This document shows positions 25,901 to 40,900 of a DNA stretch of 64,000 nucleotides, piece after piece. Each line of letters starts with the position of its first letter. Position 1 is the stretch's first letter. Location: assembly GCA_032622095.1 (NCBI GenBank), contig CP136061.1, positions 15,252,440 through 15,316,439 on the forward strand, written 5' to 3'. The position numbers and the translations under genes were made by a program. The notes under the pieces are model-generated. The model ran no database searches. It was not told the origin of the DNA and worked only from the letters and a program-made list of their open reading frames with translations. The DNA comes from Siphonodentalium dalli. Taxonomy: Eukaryota; Mollusca; Scaphopoda; Gadilida; Siphonodentaliidae.

Positions 25901-28900
25901 CCGGACAAAAGTATCCGACAAAAGTACCCGTCGAAATCCATCCGGTTTTACCTGATTTGACCTCGAATTGATCATTTTGAAGGTCAAGGTCGGGTCGGGG
26001 TCACGACTCAACCCGTCCAAAACACCCAGTGGACAAAAGTAACTCTAGGTATCAAATTTCGTCGAAATCCCATCAAAATTCGCGATTTGACCTTGAATTG
26101 ACCCGATTTCAAGGTCAAGGTCACGTCGCACGGGCAAACGAATAGGCTTACGACACTCAGACACTAATTTTCATCGAAATCCCGTGATACTCGGGCGTTT
26201 GACCTTGAAATGACCCGATTTCAAGGTCAAGGTCACGTCGCACGGGCAAATTAATAGACCCAGGCCACAACCCGGCCAAAAGTACCCCCACATACGAAGT
26301 TTCATCGAAATCGGCTCGGCCGTTTTCGAGTCCATCGCGAACAGACAGACAGATAGACAGACAGACAGACACACACACAGACAGATTTTCCAAAATATAT
26401 AATAGATCACCACACTCAGACATTTTGAAGAGCACTAATTTTTATTTCCTAAGAAACCAATGACTGAACTACGATATAGCACAATTAAGCTGGTACATGT
26501 ACAATTTATGACGTGAGCTTACTGAGTTTTAGCAAAAACCCTGTGCCAATGCATTCTCTTATATAAGCGAGTCGACCATAGGTCGCCTAGCATATATAAG
26601 AGAATTCATTAGCCTAACAAATTTTATATTATTTTTTATAATTGTTAAAAAATGTAAGAAAAAAATTATAAAAATTGTTAAAGCATATAAAAAATAATGA
26701 TAAAAAATTATAAAAATCCTCAAAGAATGTAAGAAAAAATCATACAACTTGATAAAGAATATAAGAAAAAAATTATAAAAATGATAAAATTCTTAAAGAA
26801 TGTAAAAAAAAATTATAAAAATGATAAAACTGTTAAAGAATAAAAGAAAACATGATAAAAATTGTTATAGAATGTAATAAGTTGATATAAATTTAATTTA
26901 TGGCTGGAGTCATAAATTAAATTACGAATTTCCGTGTACATGACGTAATCAAAATAATTCACGGATAGTGGATTGGGCAAAGCGTGGCACACATGATCGT
27001 GTAAAAAACTATGTTGATAAGGGGCGTAAACTCAAGCCACTCACTGATCAGTGACTGTACAATGACTTAATGAGTATATGGGACTAGTATGCGTATAATA
27101 TAACATTACTTCGTACTCAACAGACTTTCAAATAATGAAAATCTGGTTGCCTTATTCTACAACTCAGAGATTAAGGAAACCAACAACAACATTTGGGTAC
27201 AGTATCCCTTTAAGATAATAGCAGACGACAGCTAAATAAAAGTCCAGAAGGAGCCCTATTTATTGAAGGAAATACCATCAATGAGTATTTAGTATAGAAA
27301 GTGTTAATTAATACTCATTGACGAGTAGTTCCCTTAGGAGCAGTAAGGGTTACTCATATTATCTTAACATATCCCATGTTATCACCAATCATCATTGAGT
27401 ATTTAGTATAGTAAGGGTTACTCATATTATCCGAACATATCCCATGGTATCACTAATCATCAATGAGTATTTAGTATAGTAAGTGTTAATTAATACTCAT
27501 TGACGAGTAGTTCCCTTAGTATAGTAAGGGTTAATTAATACTCATTGACGAGTAGTTCCCTTAGTATAGTAAGGGTTAATTAATACTCATTGACGAGTAG
27601 TTCCCTTAGTATAGTAAGGGTTAATTAATACTCATTGACGAGTAGTTCCCTTAGTATAGTAAGGTTTAATTAATACTCATTGACGAGTAGTTCCCCTTAG
27701 GAGCAGTAAGGGTTAATTAATACTCATTGACGAGTAGTTCCCCTTAGGAGCATAGTAAGGGTTAATTAGAGAAGTTCCCCTTAGTATAGTAAGGGTTAAT
27801 TAGAGTAGTTTCCCTTAGGAGCAGTTCGGGTAATAAGTCCTAAGTCCGACAAACGTTTGTTGAATCTATTTTCTGAACTTTTCCCATCAATAAATGATTT
27901 TATTACATGATCCTACCCTTATTCCATTCAATAAACCCATTCTATAAATTGTGATATTAAACGTTCGTTTAATAACAGGAAATAGTGTCAGGTGACATTT
28001 GACTTCCGGTTTTTTGTCTGTTAACATTCCGTGCGCTATGTCTCAAAATACTATGGCTTCCAATATTTTTCGAATGAAGAGTTTGAAAAGTTATTTCATT
28101 AAATATACGCCATTAAATACGCCTTAGAGTCTTTATTTATTTGGAACTATTTCTTTACGCGGGCTAACAACGAATAGTTACGTGAAACGTCATCGCATGC
28201 CTTATATAAGCCGATGTTAGTTTCGCGTGCCATTTCTTGATTTAAGTATGTTTTGTCGAGGTTTTGGATCATGTAATAAATAGAATCTACAACTCGTCCC
28301 AGTCTATTGCGGAAATTACAAAACTCGTTCAGGAAATTAGGTCTGGACCTCGCCAAAGGTTCGGTCCAGACCTAATTTACTGGACTCGTTTTGTAAATTC
28401 CGCTATAAACTGGGGACGAGTTGTAGATCCTCTATATATTCGTCTGCTTATATTTCATGAACATTCATGGCCTCATCCACATATCCATATTCCACATGCT
28501 TGTACTTTACATACCATATCACAAACTGAGCGATGAACGGTGAACGACAAACGAATTATACTATTATTTATTTTAAAAACAGACATTTATATACCAATGT
28601 TTAAAGTTAACAAGACAAAACCTAGATAAATTATAATTATTATTACATGTATAGTTTTCACTTTTCAACGGGGACGGCAGGTAGACAACCTTCTTGGTTA
28701 TGCTGTCCCCGATAGCTCATTGAATGTTATACTATTACACTGTGTATATAATTGTATATATTATATGAATGAGTTATGAATAAATAATCATAGTCATAGT
28801 CACATTCCATCATATGAATAAGAGTTAATTCAAATTTATAGATGTATAACCCATGACGAGGAAACCAGGGGCGGCGGAGCCGGGGGGGGGGGCACAGGGG

Positions 28901-31900
28901 GCATGTGCCCCCCCCCCCCCCACTTTTTCCCCCAATTATGGGTACAAAATCTTCCAATGCTAAATACATTGGATAAAATAATTTTGCTTCCCAAGAAAAC
29001 ATTTGTTTATTAGACACATGTGTTTAATCTTATAACTATGGCTAGCAAGATAGCAAGTTAATCCCTTGGTCAGTATTGACACTGTGTCTGAGTAATTGCC
29101 CTCTGTGAATTTTACTACAGACTTTGAGTTCTTTATAGATCTCAGGTCTTCTGGGGATACCATCAGAGCCATGTATTGGACACAACAACTTGTCTAATTA
29201 AAATCACATTCATCAATCCAATCAAAGGTTTAAATTTGAGTGTCTTCAACAAAACTGCAAACCTGGGGCTTGGCAGGTATACAATTTCATGCCAAGGTGG
29301 TCAAACTCCTGATATATATGCATGGGATCACATGCTATATACAATATCAGTTGATGCTGTATTCATTCGAATAACTTGACTACGATGTTTATCAATTCAG
29401 CTAATTCGTTATTACCAACAAATAAGAAGAGTTAGAATAATTATTTTCTACACGAAGTTCACAGTGTACAAGTATCTGTGTACATATATATTATAGTGTT
29501 ATTTTCAAAGTTACTTGTGATTATTGTTTCTTCGATATCAACATGTGTCGCATGTGGAGTGAATTGGATTATACAGTATAGTGTATACTAATTTCATCAT
29601 AACATTTGTGACAAAGGATGCAGGTTGTAGAAGTTGTATCAACGTTATCAGTCATCTTTTACACATTGGCTGCAAACATAAGTGAGTAGCAGCGTACCAT
29701 AATTTAAACTCTTTCTTGTTTTCTACTTTCATAAAGGTAGCCACGAAAAACATCATACTAAACAGTCTTTGCACAAAATTGCGGCGCATATTTGAACAGT
29801 TTTTAATTCATACATGTAGTACATTAAAAATGGTGCCCCCCCCACTTTTGTGTAGCTTCCGCCGCCCCTGGAGGGAACAGGAACCTGGATACAGAGGGTG
29901 TCTATCTTGAACCAGGCAAGGATAGCAAAATTCCATTTGCACCCCTCCCCTGTTGGGTTGGAATTTTCCAACTGAAACCTCTCAAGTTTTCCAACTGTTG
30001 AAAATATACAAAATATATAGGAAACGTTGGTATAATTCCCAACTGATTACTGGTTGGAAAATCAAACTATATATATCAGAGCATTTTCAACATATTTTGT
30101 ATGTGAACTTTGCAACTAGTGTTGTTTCCGGCATGACACTAATACAACATGGTAACAAAAAGGTGTGGGTCGTAATTGATTTGAAATGCGTGTGATATGT
30201 CATGCACTATAGTGCGTATTGCCTGGTTGTCAACAGTACGTAAATATTCATACAAAACCTGCGTAAACAACTGTATCATAGGACAATGTTTTTTTATTAT
30301 TGTGAACGTCATAAACAGGTGACCGACTGATCGATCGCTAGCTCATCGACCGTAATTGTCAACGTCATGTCAAATCAAAATGATCATCCCTGTTTGTGAA
30401 CTCTATAGGTAGGTGCATGTACATCCCTGTTTGTGAACTCTATAGGTACATGTACATCCCTGTTTGTGAACTCTATAGGTACATGTACATCCCTGTTTGT
30501 GAACTCTATAGGTACATGTACATCGAATAACCTCTCACTTCAAATCTTAATTCAACAACTGATTTTATGTGAATGGGGAGTTTTTTTAGTCAAATCTCTC
30601 CGACAAAAAAACGCCGCTATTACATAAGAACGATAGACAACAAATATGAGCGCAATGGTTTTATGGATAAATTTTATAATTTCCGTGAAATTTGTAAGAT
30701 AACATAAGATAAATTTTATTTTAAAGTCGAACTTTAAAGGTACTCAATCCAATCAGACGGTCCCCATACCATCAAGATACAACAACAACATTTCTTCAAA
30801 ATACGATTTAGTTATCAGAATCGATTTATTGCAACAAAATAATGCTCCACTGTCAACTATGGTATCAAATTTCCCAAAACTTAATTGTTATCTATCAACA
30901 TTTTGTTCAACAAAATATGGCCGTATTATCCCTAAAATATCACGAAATTTGACCGTATTACCACTTGATGTTAGAGTTATCCATCTTCATCCGCAATTTG
31001 TCCGAGACCCTCCGTTTGACCACGTGTTTCTGGGCCACATATTATTACACATCTCGAGAAATAACAAACTTCAAAAATCGATATCTGATCACTCTGAGCT
31101 TTGGTGGGTGGGTTCATCGACTCGAATTACATATTTTTTACCCCCGAAGCCAAAGAAATATAGTAACTTAGGAGCATCTGATCGGATTGAGTACCTTTAA
31201 AAACATTATACAAACACACGATCTGGTGAGCTTTTGATCGACTGTGGAGGGAATATATAATAAAATATAAGGTCGTGTCAGACTTACGCTCCACTCTTGG
31301 ATCCGGAATCGCATTGGGTTGAGGGCCCCGCCGACATTGGATCCGAAACTGATGTAGTTTTTATCTTTGGTTTGTCCGGTACGTAATCGCCCGTATGGAC
31401 ATGAGTTCATGGAAGTGGTCCTGTAAACAATGTGGGTGGCATGTAAACAAGGTGGGTGGCATGTAAACAAGGTGAGTGGCATGTAAACAAGGTGGATGGC
31501 ATGTAAACAATGTGGGTAGCATGTAAACAAGGTGGGTGGTATTAGTTTTTGCCACTTCAATAGAATTGTGTTTGTTTGCTTGAAAAACGGCTTACATTCA
31601 CACTCCTGGTCAAGTGGTCCTGCTAATATGCTATGATGCGGTTGGCTCCTGTTGAATTGCTATGATGCTGTTAGGACAAAATGATGCTGTTAACAAAAAG
31701 AACCGTTATATTTTATTAATTTGTCTTTTTATCGGTGTTCCGGTATTCTGAACATATACAGCAAAGGCCATTATGCGTATCAAACATTCGAAAACATATT
31801 TATTGCGAAAGAATGTAATACCGGTTGAATTAGATGTTGAAAATCGACTATAACCAATATGGTTATTAACGTCGTTTTAGAAACACCAGCGCAGACATTA

Positions 31901-34900
31901 TAATATTTTTCAAAAATATATATGTTCTTGAATGTTTCATACAAACACTGGTGTTTTCTCAAATTGCTCGGATCAGCCAAACCCCGCTAAAATGACAACT
32001 TTAGAAAAATAACGGTACTTTTTCGTAACGGCTTCAGTTTGACCTACCCGCATCATAGCAATTTAGCAGGACCACCAACATCATAACATATTAGCAGGAC
32101 CACTTGGTCAGGGGGTGGTTCTGGACTCATTCCAACGCAGCGCTCAGTCTTCTGAGATCATCTACTCTGGCTATATAAACGCTGCGTTGGAATGAATCCA
32201 GAATCACAATCTTGGAACTTTTTGAAGTTTTCACAGAGAGCCTTATGAAGTTGAAAACATAACGCAGAGAATATATTTCTTAGTTATGTTCTGTTCATTA
32301 ATAATATACTTTACTGTTGGCGAAGGTCCTAACTCGAAATCATGATTACACGATTTATGTGACTTTGTGGGCGATTTTGCTTTGCGTCGCTTACTACAAT
32401 TATAGAATTTCTCCTGGGTAATTATTAATTCAATGTTTATTGCGATATTGGCTCAGTAAAGTCGCAGAAAATCGTGCAATTTCGTGTTGGGAGATTCACC
32501 ATCAGTGAAGTACATTTTTAAGGAACTATAATAACTACGAAATATATTCCCCGCGTTATTGTGTCGACTTTATAAGATTCCCTGCATGTCAAACCTTCAA
32601 GAAATTCCAAGGTTTTGTGCTGGTGGAATATGATCTCTACGTTTGATTCATGTCATGATCTAGTTTCCTCTGCGCTAAGCGCAATGCTCTGGTGGACGCT
32701 TTACGTCTATAGGTTTTGCACGGGGCAGTGCACGGGCGACATTTTACCCACATTATGTGGACTTTTAGTGATTATTAATATATATACTATATGCGAACAG
32801 ATCCACATGTTTCCCTTAGTAAGAACACAAAATATCTAAAAAAAATTGTGGACTATTGTTCATTAAGTTTGGAAAATTCCACTAGAAGCAAAGAACTATT
32901 TAGAGCAAGGTATATAGTGCTTTCTTCTCCACACTCTTAAAACAATAGGTACTCTGGGGTACCTACGTATGTACTGAGATTTGTCCCAGGGAGGGGGTAC
33001 CTAATTGTTGGTACTCTAGAGTACCTGCGTAGGTACTTTGGGGGTACCTATATTTAGGTACTCTGGAGTACCTAAATTTAGGTTCTCTGGAGTACCTATA
33101 TTTAGGTTCTGCTGTGGAGTACAAATATTTAGGTTCTCTGGAGTACCTATATTTAGGTTCTGTGGAGTACCAATATTTAGTTTCTCTGGTGTACATATAT
33201 AACTGCAGTTATTTATCAACATGAATGTCTAAACGCACATAATGCGCATAAGATTGTCCATTGATAAATGGATAATCCGTACCTAACGCTCTTTAAAACA
33301 CTCTTTAAAAACACTTCTTCAAATAATTCCGTTATTTCGTCAAAATCACTTCTTCTCATACAAATCGCCGTTATTTGGTAAAGGTACATTCTTTATAGAG
33401 TTATTACCCTTCAGATTAAAAACACTCTTTAAAAACACTTCTTCAAATATTTCCGTTATTTCGTCAAAATCACTTCTTTAAATATCTCCGTCAAAAATAC
33501 TTCTTCTCATACAAATCGCCGTTATTTAGTAAAGGTACATTCTTTATACAGTTATTACCCTTCAGATTAAATATGAAGCTAACATGCAGGATTTTCTATA
33601 TATATATATATATATATGTCGTGATTTAGTGGACAATCCCAAGCTCGCGTGCCACGCGTGGTCGGATTGACCATTAATTAATGAAAATGTAGGTACGGAT
33701 TGTCCATTTATAAATGGCCAATCCTTAAAGAATTGCCTGATATTGCTATGTGGGAGGCTCGCATATATAATAGAATGTACTGCACATGACCAATAATGCT
33801 GCACTAGCGCAGCTCTCGTTATGAAGCCCATGATAGGGTTAATGGCGTGTTGACGAGAGACATTTCTATGTTATTTTAAAACATGTGCCTCGGTCACTTT
33901 ATAGCATATATTATATGATATAATATTGTCTGATATCGCCCAAATAAATGCCTCCTCTATGTTACAAGATACCAGTATGGTTTCAGAGAGTAATTGATAG
34001 CTTATATAGTCATTACATTATAAACATATACAATATATAGTCATTACATTATAAACATATACAATATATAGTCATTACATTATAAACATATACAAGCAGT
34101 TTATTATGCCAAAATAAGTTATTTTCATAAATTTGATATCCAAATAGTCAGCGTCAATGGTATAAACCAATTACACACAGTGAATATTATTGACGCAATC
34201 ATTGCCTTAATACTTATGCCCAATAAGGGTACGTTCATACACTGGCATGTTTGCACGGTATGTTTTGCAGGCATTTCGTCGTAGAAAACGATATGGTGCC
34301 AGAATATGAACGAAATCAAGCACATAAAGTGCAACCGTGCCGCAGCTAACCACGTGCGAAGTAAAATCTCTGTAGTTCCACCTATATCGATGCTGCCGGA
34401 ATTTGCATGTAAATAGCATGCAATTATCTCGTAAGAATAAATCATACAGGTATTTGAAGGCAAATTCCAGTTGCACCGTTACAAGTGGAACTACATAAAT
34501 GTTACTGCCCATGTCTTCGCTTTGGTAAAGATGCATGTTATGTGCACGTTCCGTTCATATTCTGGCACCATGTGGTTTTCGTTGACGAAATGCCCACAAA
34601 AACATACCGTGCAAACTTACCCTAAGGTGTCCTGAATAAAGGAGTAAATATTTACATTTGTAAGTAGTTCAACCGTTGTTTACTCTGGAATGTTGCACAG
34701 TCGATGTGGTTGGAATTTTCGGCAATCTTATTTCATTGGTATACATTCTTACAAAGGGAATACTGTTTGGATGCTATAACAGATTGATTTTAATCAATGA
34801 AACATGTCCACTATATATGTCTTTAAAGCATTGTCGGCATCGTGTGTTTTCTAAAAAAAAAATAAAAAATTAAAGCCTTTAATTGATATATTGATAAAAA

Positions 34901-37900
34901 TCCACACACAAAAAACAGTTGCACTTCCTCGATCATCTCATTCACCTCGCCCAAGGAGGACACCATGCGCTAAATATCTTCATCTTAAAGGACACCATGC
35001 GCTAAATATCTTCATCTTAAAGGACATCATGCGCTAAATATCTTCATCTTAAAGGACATCATGCGCTAAATATCTTCATCTTAAAGGACATCATGCGCTA
35101 AATATCTTCATCTTAAAGGACATCATGCGCTAAATATCTTCATCTTAAAGGACATCATGCGCTAAATATCTTCATCTTAAAGGACATCATGCGCTAAATA
35201 TCTTCATCTTAAAGGACATCATGCGCTAAATATCTTCATCTTAAAGGACATCATGCGCTAAATATCTTCATCTTAAAGGACATCATGCGCTAAATATCTT
35301 CATCTTAAAGGACATCATGCGCTAAATATCTTCACCTCGCCCAAGGACATCATGCGCTAAATATCTTCACCTCGCCCAAGGACATCATGCGCTAAATATC
35401 TTCACCTCGCCCAAGGACATCATGCGCTAAATATCTTCACCTCGCCCAAGGACATCATGCGCTAAATATCTTCACCTCGCCCAAGGACATCATGCGCTAA
35501 ATATCTTCATCTTAAAGGCACGTGCGGCCTTAGTTGTCGAAAATATTCATATGTGTTCCAATCACCGTAAACATAAAAACATATAAACGCATACAGTTTC
35601 GTTCATATATACCATGACCATCGCGTAAACAGCATGTTATCATAAAGACATACTATATTTTACCTAAGCAAAAGCCTGATTGTGTTACAGAAGACAGCAC
35701 AATGCTACTGGCTAATCACACACAAATGGCATAAACGGTTACTTTTTATGCTCTTGTTTACATAACAATAGTCAAACATATGACAATAACATACTGTTTA
35801 TGCGACATTTCTTATTTGTATACGGACAAAGTCTGTCTACATTTTTATGTTCTTTCTGTTTGTGGCGGTTTTTGACGGGTGGACAAATTTTCACAGGATA
35901 CCCACCGCCAAGGCCAACCGTATCTTTGAGTGCCACCGCACACGCTGCGATTAAAATCGTAAGTGGGGAAAATCGCAGGAGGAAGCATCCAATGCGCATG
36001 CCCACGACAATATCATAGCCAAATCGTAGCAATCAAGCACTGTTTGATTTTACCAGGAAAATCGTGGCGTGACTTTGGCAACGCGCGCGATCGTAGCTGT
36101 CACATGACCACTGTCGACTGGTCATGTTGTAAATACCACGAAAATCGTAGCTGCAAAGATCGCAGCACCGTAGCGTCTGCGGGCAAGCTACGATTTCTCC
36201 ACCTACGATTTTCCCCACTTACGATTGTAATCGTAGCGTCTGCGGTGGCACTTACAATTATTCCAATACACTCGATAGACATGCAACTGGATTAGTGTCC
36301 GACATTGTCATGTTCTTCAGAAATATACATCTTGACAGCTTCACACAAACAGGCCATTTTTCGTCATAATCCACATGGAAATATATTTATAAGAAAGCTG
36401 TTTGCGGGATCAACATTTCTACATTTTGATTAGTTCATTCCGATTCTGACACTACCTGTTCGATATGGACCTTAGACCGCATTCCAAACTGTTCAGTTCA
36501 ACTTCGGAATCTTGCCCTTCTAATATATCCGTGGTTGAATCCACGCACCATTGTATGCTGTGCAGGCACCTTCTGTATCCTTACTTTTACATATATAAAC
36601 GCCGTCACATAATTATGACATTGAGAGTATACATTCTTCACAGGTCATATTCATGTACAAAATTGTGAATAACTTTGCAATAAATACTCATCTCCAGAAA
36701 TGGACGTATATACTTAATTAATTTAACCCTTTGATGACTTCAGCTTCCTGATTTTTTTTTGTTGCGAAAACCCTGTGCCAGTGCATTCTCTTATATATGC
36801 GAGTCGCCCATACGCATATATAAGAGAATGCACTGGCACATGATTTTAATGCTACACCAGCGCAGCTCCCGCCATGGAAGGGTTAAATAACACTTACCCT
36901 CTCCCCTCGTCGAGACAGATTACGAAGAAGTGGTCACACGGGGAGGGGCAGATGCCCCATCGTCCGTCACAGCAGTTACCGTTACTGCCTTTCCCATATC
37001 TGTTATAGAATGACACAAACCGAAGCGATATCGTCCCATCGCCGTTCACGATCTGAAAATGGATTTATTTTCAGTTCAATGGAAGGATTAAAGGCCCACT
37101 TAATTTTCGAACCCCCAGATCACATTATATACAACATATTATATACCATGAACCACCAGATCACATATTATATACCATGAACCCCCAGATCACATATTAT
37201 ATACCATGAACCACCAGATCACATTATATACAACATATTATATACCATGAACCACCAGATCACATTATATACAACATATTATATACCATGAACCACCAGA
37301 TCACATTATATACAACATATTATATACCATGAACCACCAGATCACATTATATACAACATATTATATACCATGAACCACCAGATCACATTATATACAACAT
37401 ATTATATACCATGAACCACCAGATCACATTATATACAACATATTATATACCATGAACCACCAGATCACATTATATACAACATATTATATACCATGAACCC
37501 CCAGATCACATTGTATACAACATATTATATACCATGAACCCCCAGATCACAGTATATACAACATATTATATACCATGAACCCCCAGATCACATTATATAC
37601 AACATATTATATACCATGAACCACCAGATCACATATTATATACCATGAACCCCCAGATCACATATTATATACCATGAACCACCAGATCACATTATATACA
37701 ACATATTATATACCATGAACCACCAGATCACATTATATACAACATATTATATACCATGAACCACCAGATCACATTATATACAACATATTATATACCATGA
37801 ACCACCAGATCACATTATATACAACATATTATATACCATGAACCACCAGATCACATTATATACAACATATTATATACCATGAACCACCAGATCACATTAT

Positions 37901-40900
37901 ATACAACATATTATATACCATGAACCACCAGATCACATTATATACAACATATTATATACCATGAACCACCAGATCACATTATATACAACATATTATATAC
38001 CATGAACCCCCAGATCACATTATATACAACATATTATATACCATGAACCCCCAGATCACATTATATACAACATATTATATACCATGAACCCCCAGATCAC
38101 ATTATATACAACATATTATATACCATTAACCCCCAGATCACATTGTATACAACATATTCAATATTATATACAACACCAGATAATATTATTTAAAAAATGA
38201 TAAAAATTGTGAAAGAATGTAAGAACAAATTATAAAAAATGGTACAAATTATTAAAGAATGTAAGAAAAATTGATAAAAAAAAATATTAAAAAAATTGTT
38301 TGGCCAATGTATTCTCTTATATATGCGAGGCGACCTATGGTCGACTCGCATATATAAGAGAATGCATTGGCACAGGGTTTTCACGATCTTTCAGGAAGCT
38401 CCAGTCATGGAGGGGTTAAAGGCCCACTTAATTTTCGAACCCCCAGATCACATTGTATACAACATATGCCATAGTATATACCATTTGAAAGAGGAAGTTC
38501 CCAAACATTGTATTATCAACTGATCCGGTCGAATAAACTGGAAACATGTTTTGTCGAGGTACCGATGTGTGTTCTGTGCTTAATTTTGATCCGGACTGCA
38601 CTGGGAAGTCTTGTGTTCTCAATGGAAAGGGAATAACTATATCTCTTAGTTTGAATTCTGGTGCATTCTGGGAAAACAACGGGGGATGTCTTGAAATTAA
38701 TCTGAAAATCTCTATTACTTGGTGGACACTCCTTGCATGACCACAGCTGTTCCGTATTCTGGTTTAATATATATTTTTTGGTTCGTCTTCCTAATGGTAT
38801 ATAATATGGATTATGTTGTGTATAATGTTATCTGGGCATTCTAATGGTATATAATATAAGATATGTTGTGTATAATGTTATCTGGGCATTCTAATGGTAT
38901 ATAATATAAGATATGTTGTGTATAATGTTATCTGGGCATTCTAATGGTATATAATATAAGATATGTTGTGTATAATGTTATCTGGGCATTCTAATGGTAT
39001 ATAATATAAGATATGTTGTGTATAATGTTATCTGGGCATTCTAATGGTATATAATATAAGATATGTTGTGTATAATGTTATCTGGGCATTCTAATGGTAT
39101 ATAATATAAGATATGTTGTGTATAATGTTATCTGGGCATTCTAATGGTATATAATATAAGATATGTTGTGTATAATGTTATCTGGGCATTATAATGGTAT
39201 ATAATATAAGATATGTTGTGTATAATGTTATCTGGGCATTCTAATGGTATATAATATAAGATATGTTGTGTATAATGTTATCTGGGCATTTGAAAATTAC
39301 TGCGGGAGACTCGCATATGTAATTGTGCAAAACGACACCCTGGATCCCAAATGAGCAAAAAGTACAAAAAAAGGTTAATTTACAAAACAATTTTTTTTTT
39401 TTTAATCTAACTGTTTAAATTATCAAAATGTGCGCGAAGCGAAACGCACACAGGGGCCACAGGCTCCTCGCTCAAAAGTATCGCATGCCCCTCGGACGCT
39501 GAATAAAGGCTCCAGAAGGGAGTCTGTTTCAGCTAGTTTTCAATAATCCTATTTGATTGGAGTGGAATAAACTTCTCGGTTTTATTCACAGATGTAAGTG
39601 TACAATAATATAATGTGTTTAAATTAATAATAATGTGTTTAAATTAATAATAATGTGTTTAAATTAATAATAATGTGTTTAAATGAAGCCTTTATTTCGT
39701 TTTCAAAAACTATTAATACACTTCAAGAAATGACGATCAAGCCCTTTTTTCTCATCGAGTCAATCTTTTTTCTCATGCGCTGTATTTCAATTTAATAAAC
39801 ATGTACTAACATACTAATCAGCAGTCATACATTTCATACACATTACACATGATAAACCCATGCAGAGTGACAAAATGATGTATATGCATGTCAACAATAA
39901 CAATTATACTAATATCACCTTGCCCTCTGGGTGTTTTACAATAGCCATTAGCCAGTGGTTGTCGATGCTATTTTCTTTTGTAGCCCATGCCTAAGCAATC
40001 AGATAATGACTGAGATATTTCCCGGAATCCATTAGATGCCATATCAATTTATGGTTTGTATCACATTGAACAAAGCGGAATACTTTACATGCACATGTAC
40101 CACTATAAACGATATGAGAGACGGACCGTATATGTCTTTTACTGAGCCGCATGTCCATACGAACAATAAAACAATGGGTTGAATATAACTCAAGTTTATT
40201 CCGTTTCTAACCTAACTTTTAGTCAACCGAATCCGACTAAATGTTCGGATATAGCTGTTAACTAAACTAGTTGGGTTAGAAAAAAGTAACCATACATTTA
40301 GTTATGGTAACCCAACTGTGCAACCAAACGTTGGGTTAAATTAACCAAACATTGGGTGTGAAGTAACTATAAACATGGGGTTATATATAGAGAAAAGCTA
40401 TGTCTATATATAATTAGATTTAATATTGATGCATGAGTTTTGATCATATAATCTGAGATTCTGGTCATTAAATAAATTTCACAAAAATAAGTCCAATCAA
40501 TAGATTAATTTCGGACCTTAACATCTGACTGGAGGAGAGATATTGAATTTAACAAGACTTCGAACCTTTATAGTATGTAATATTAAATTCCGAAACGAGG
40601 TGTAACAAATATAATATAATGACTTCCTTTTTTGGGAATAAATTAACAACCTAGAAAATAATACTTATGCCAAAGACACAAGCATTACTACCAGGGATGT
40701 GGCTAGAGGGTCTCCGTTGGTGGTGTCCACCTTGGGAAATTCCAATTGCACCCCCCCCCCTTGAATCAGAATCAGACACCAAACACAACTTTTCAGTGCA
40801 TAATTCCATATTTGCACCCCCCTTGAATCAGAATCACAGACCAAACACAAGTTTTGCATAATTCCAATTGCACCCCCCCCCCCCCCTTCCCCTTGAATCA

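Larger units (their letters stand above)
25728..31287 (-). other. Notch ligand intron 3
   Basis: Repeat D copy 2, hairpin H7 with an AT-rich tail, 45-bp array, 147-bp palindrome, hAT-like element, 33-bp array and the MITE at 30732-31203. No further exon found. Confidence 0.85.
31421..36897 (-). other. Notch ligand intron 2
   Basis: 20-bp array at the exon 3 acceptor, MITE A copy 2, fold-back B copy 2, several minisatellites, TA microsatellite (33597-33617), the inverted-repeat element at 34.2 kb, the MITE at 35.9 kb and hairpin H8. No exon found. Confidence 0.85.

Noticed and set aside
28727-29172. Minus-strand frames with poly-Gly/poly-Pro and short unique parts
   Set aside because: Inside the hAT-like element. 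No transposase motif, and openness is driven by G/C runs.
30829-31200. 123-codon plus-strand frame
   Set aside because: Lies wholly inside a MITE and runs into its terminal inverted repeat. No domain recognised.
37105-38155. Regular repeat-spacer look suggestive of a CRISPR array
   Set aside because: No unique spacers, no cas genes and an animal intron context. It is a minisatellite with short and long units.
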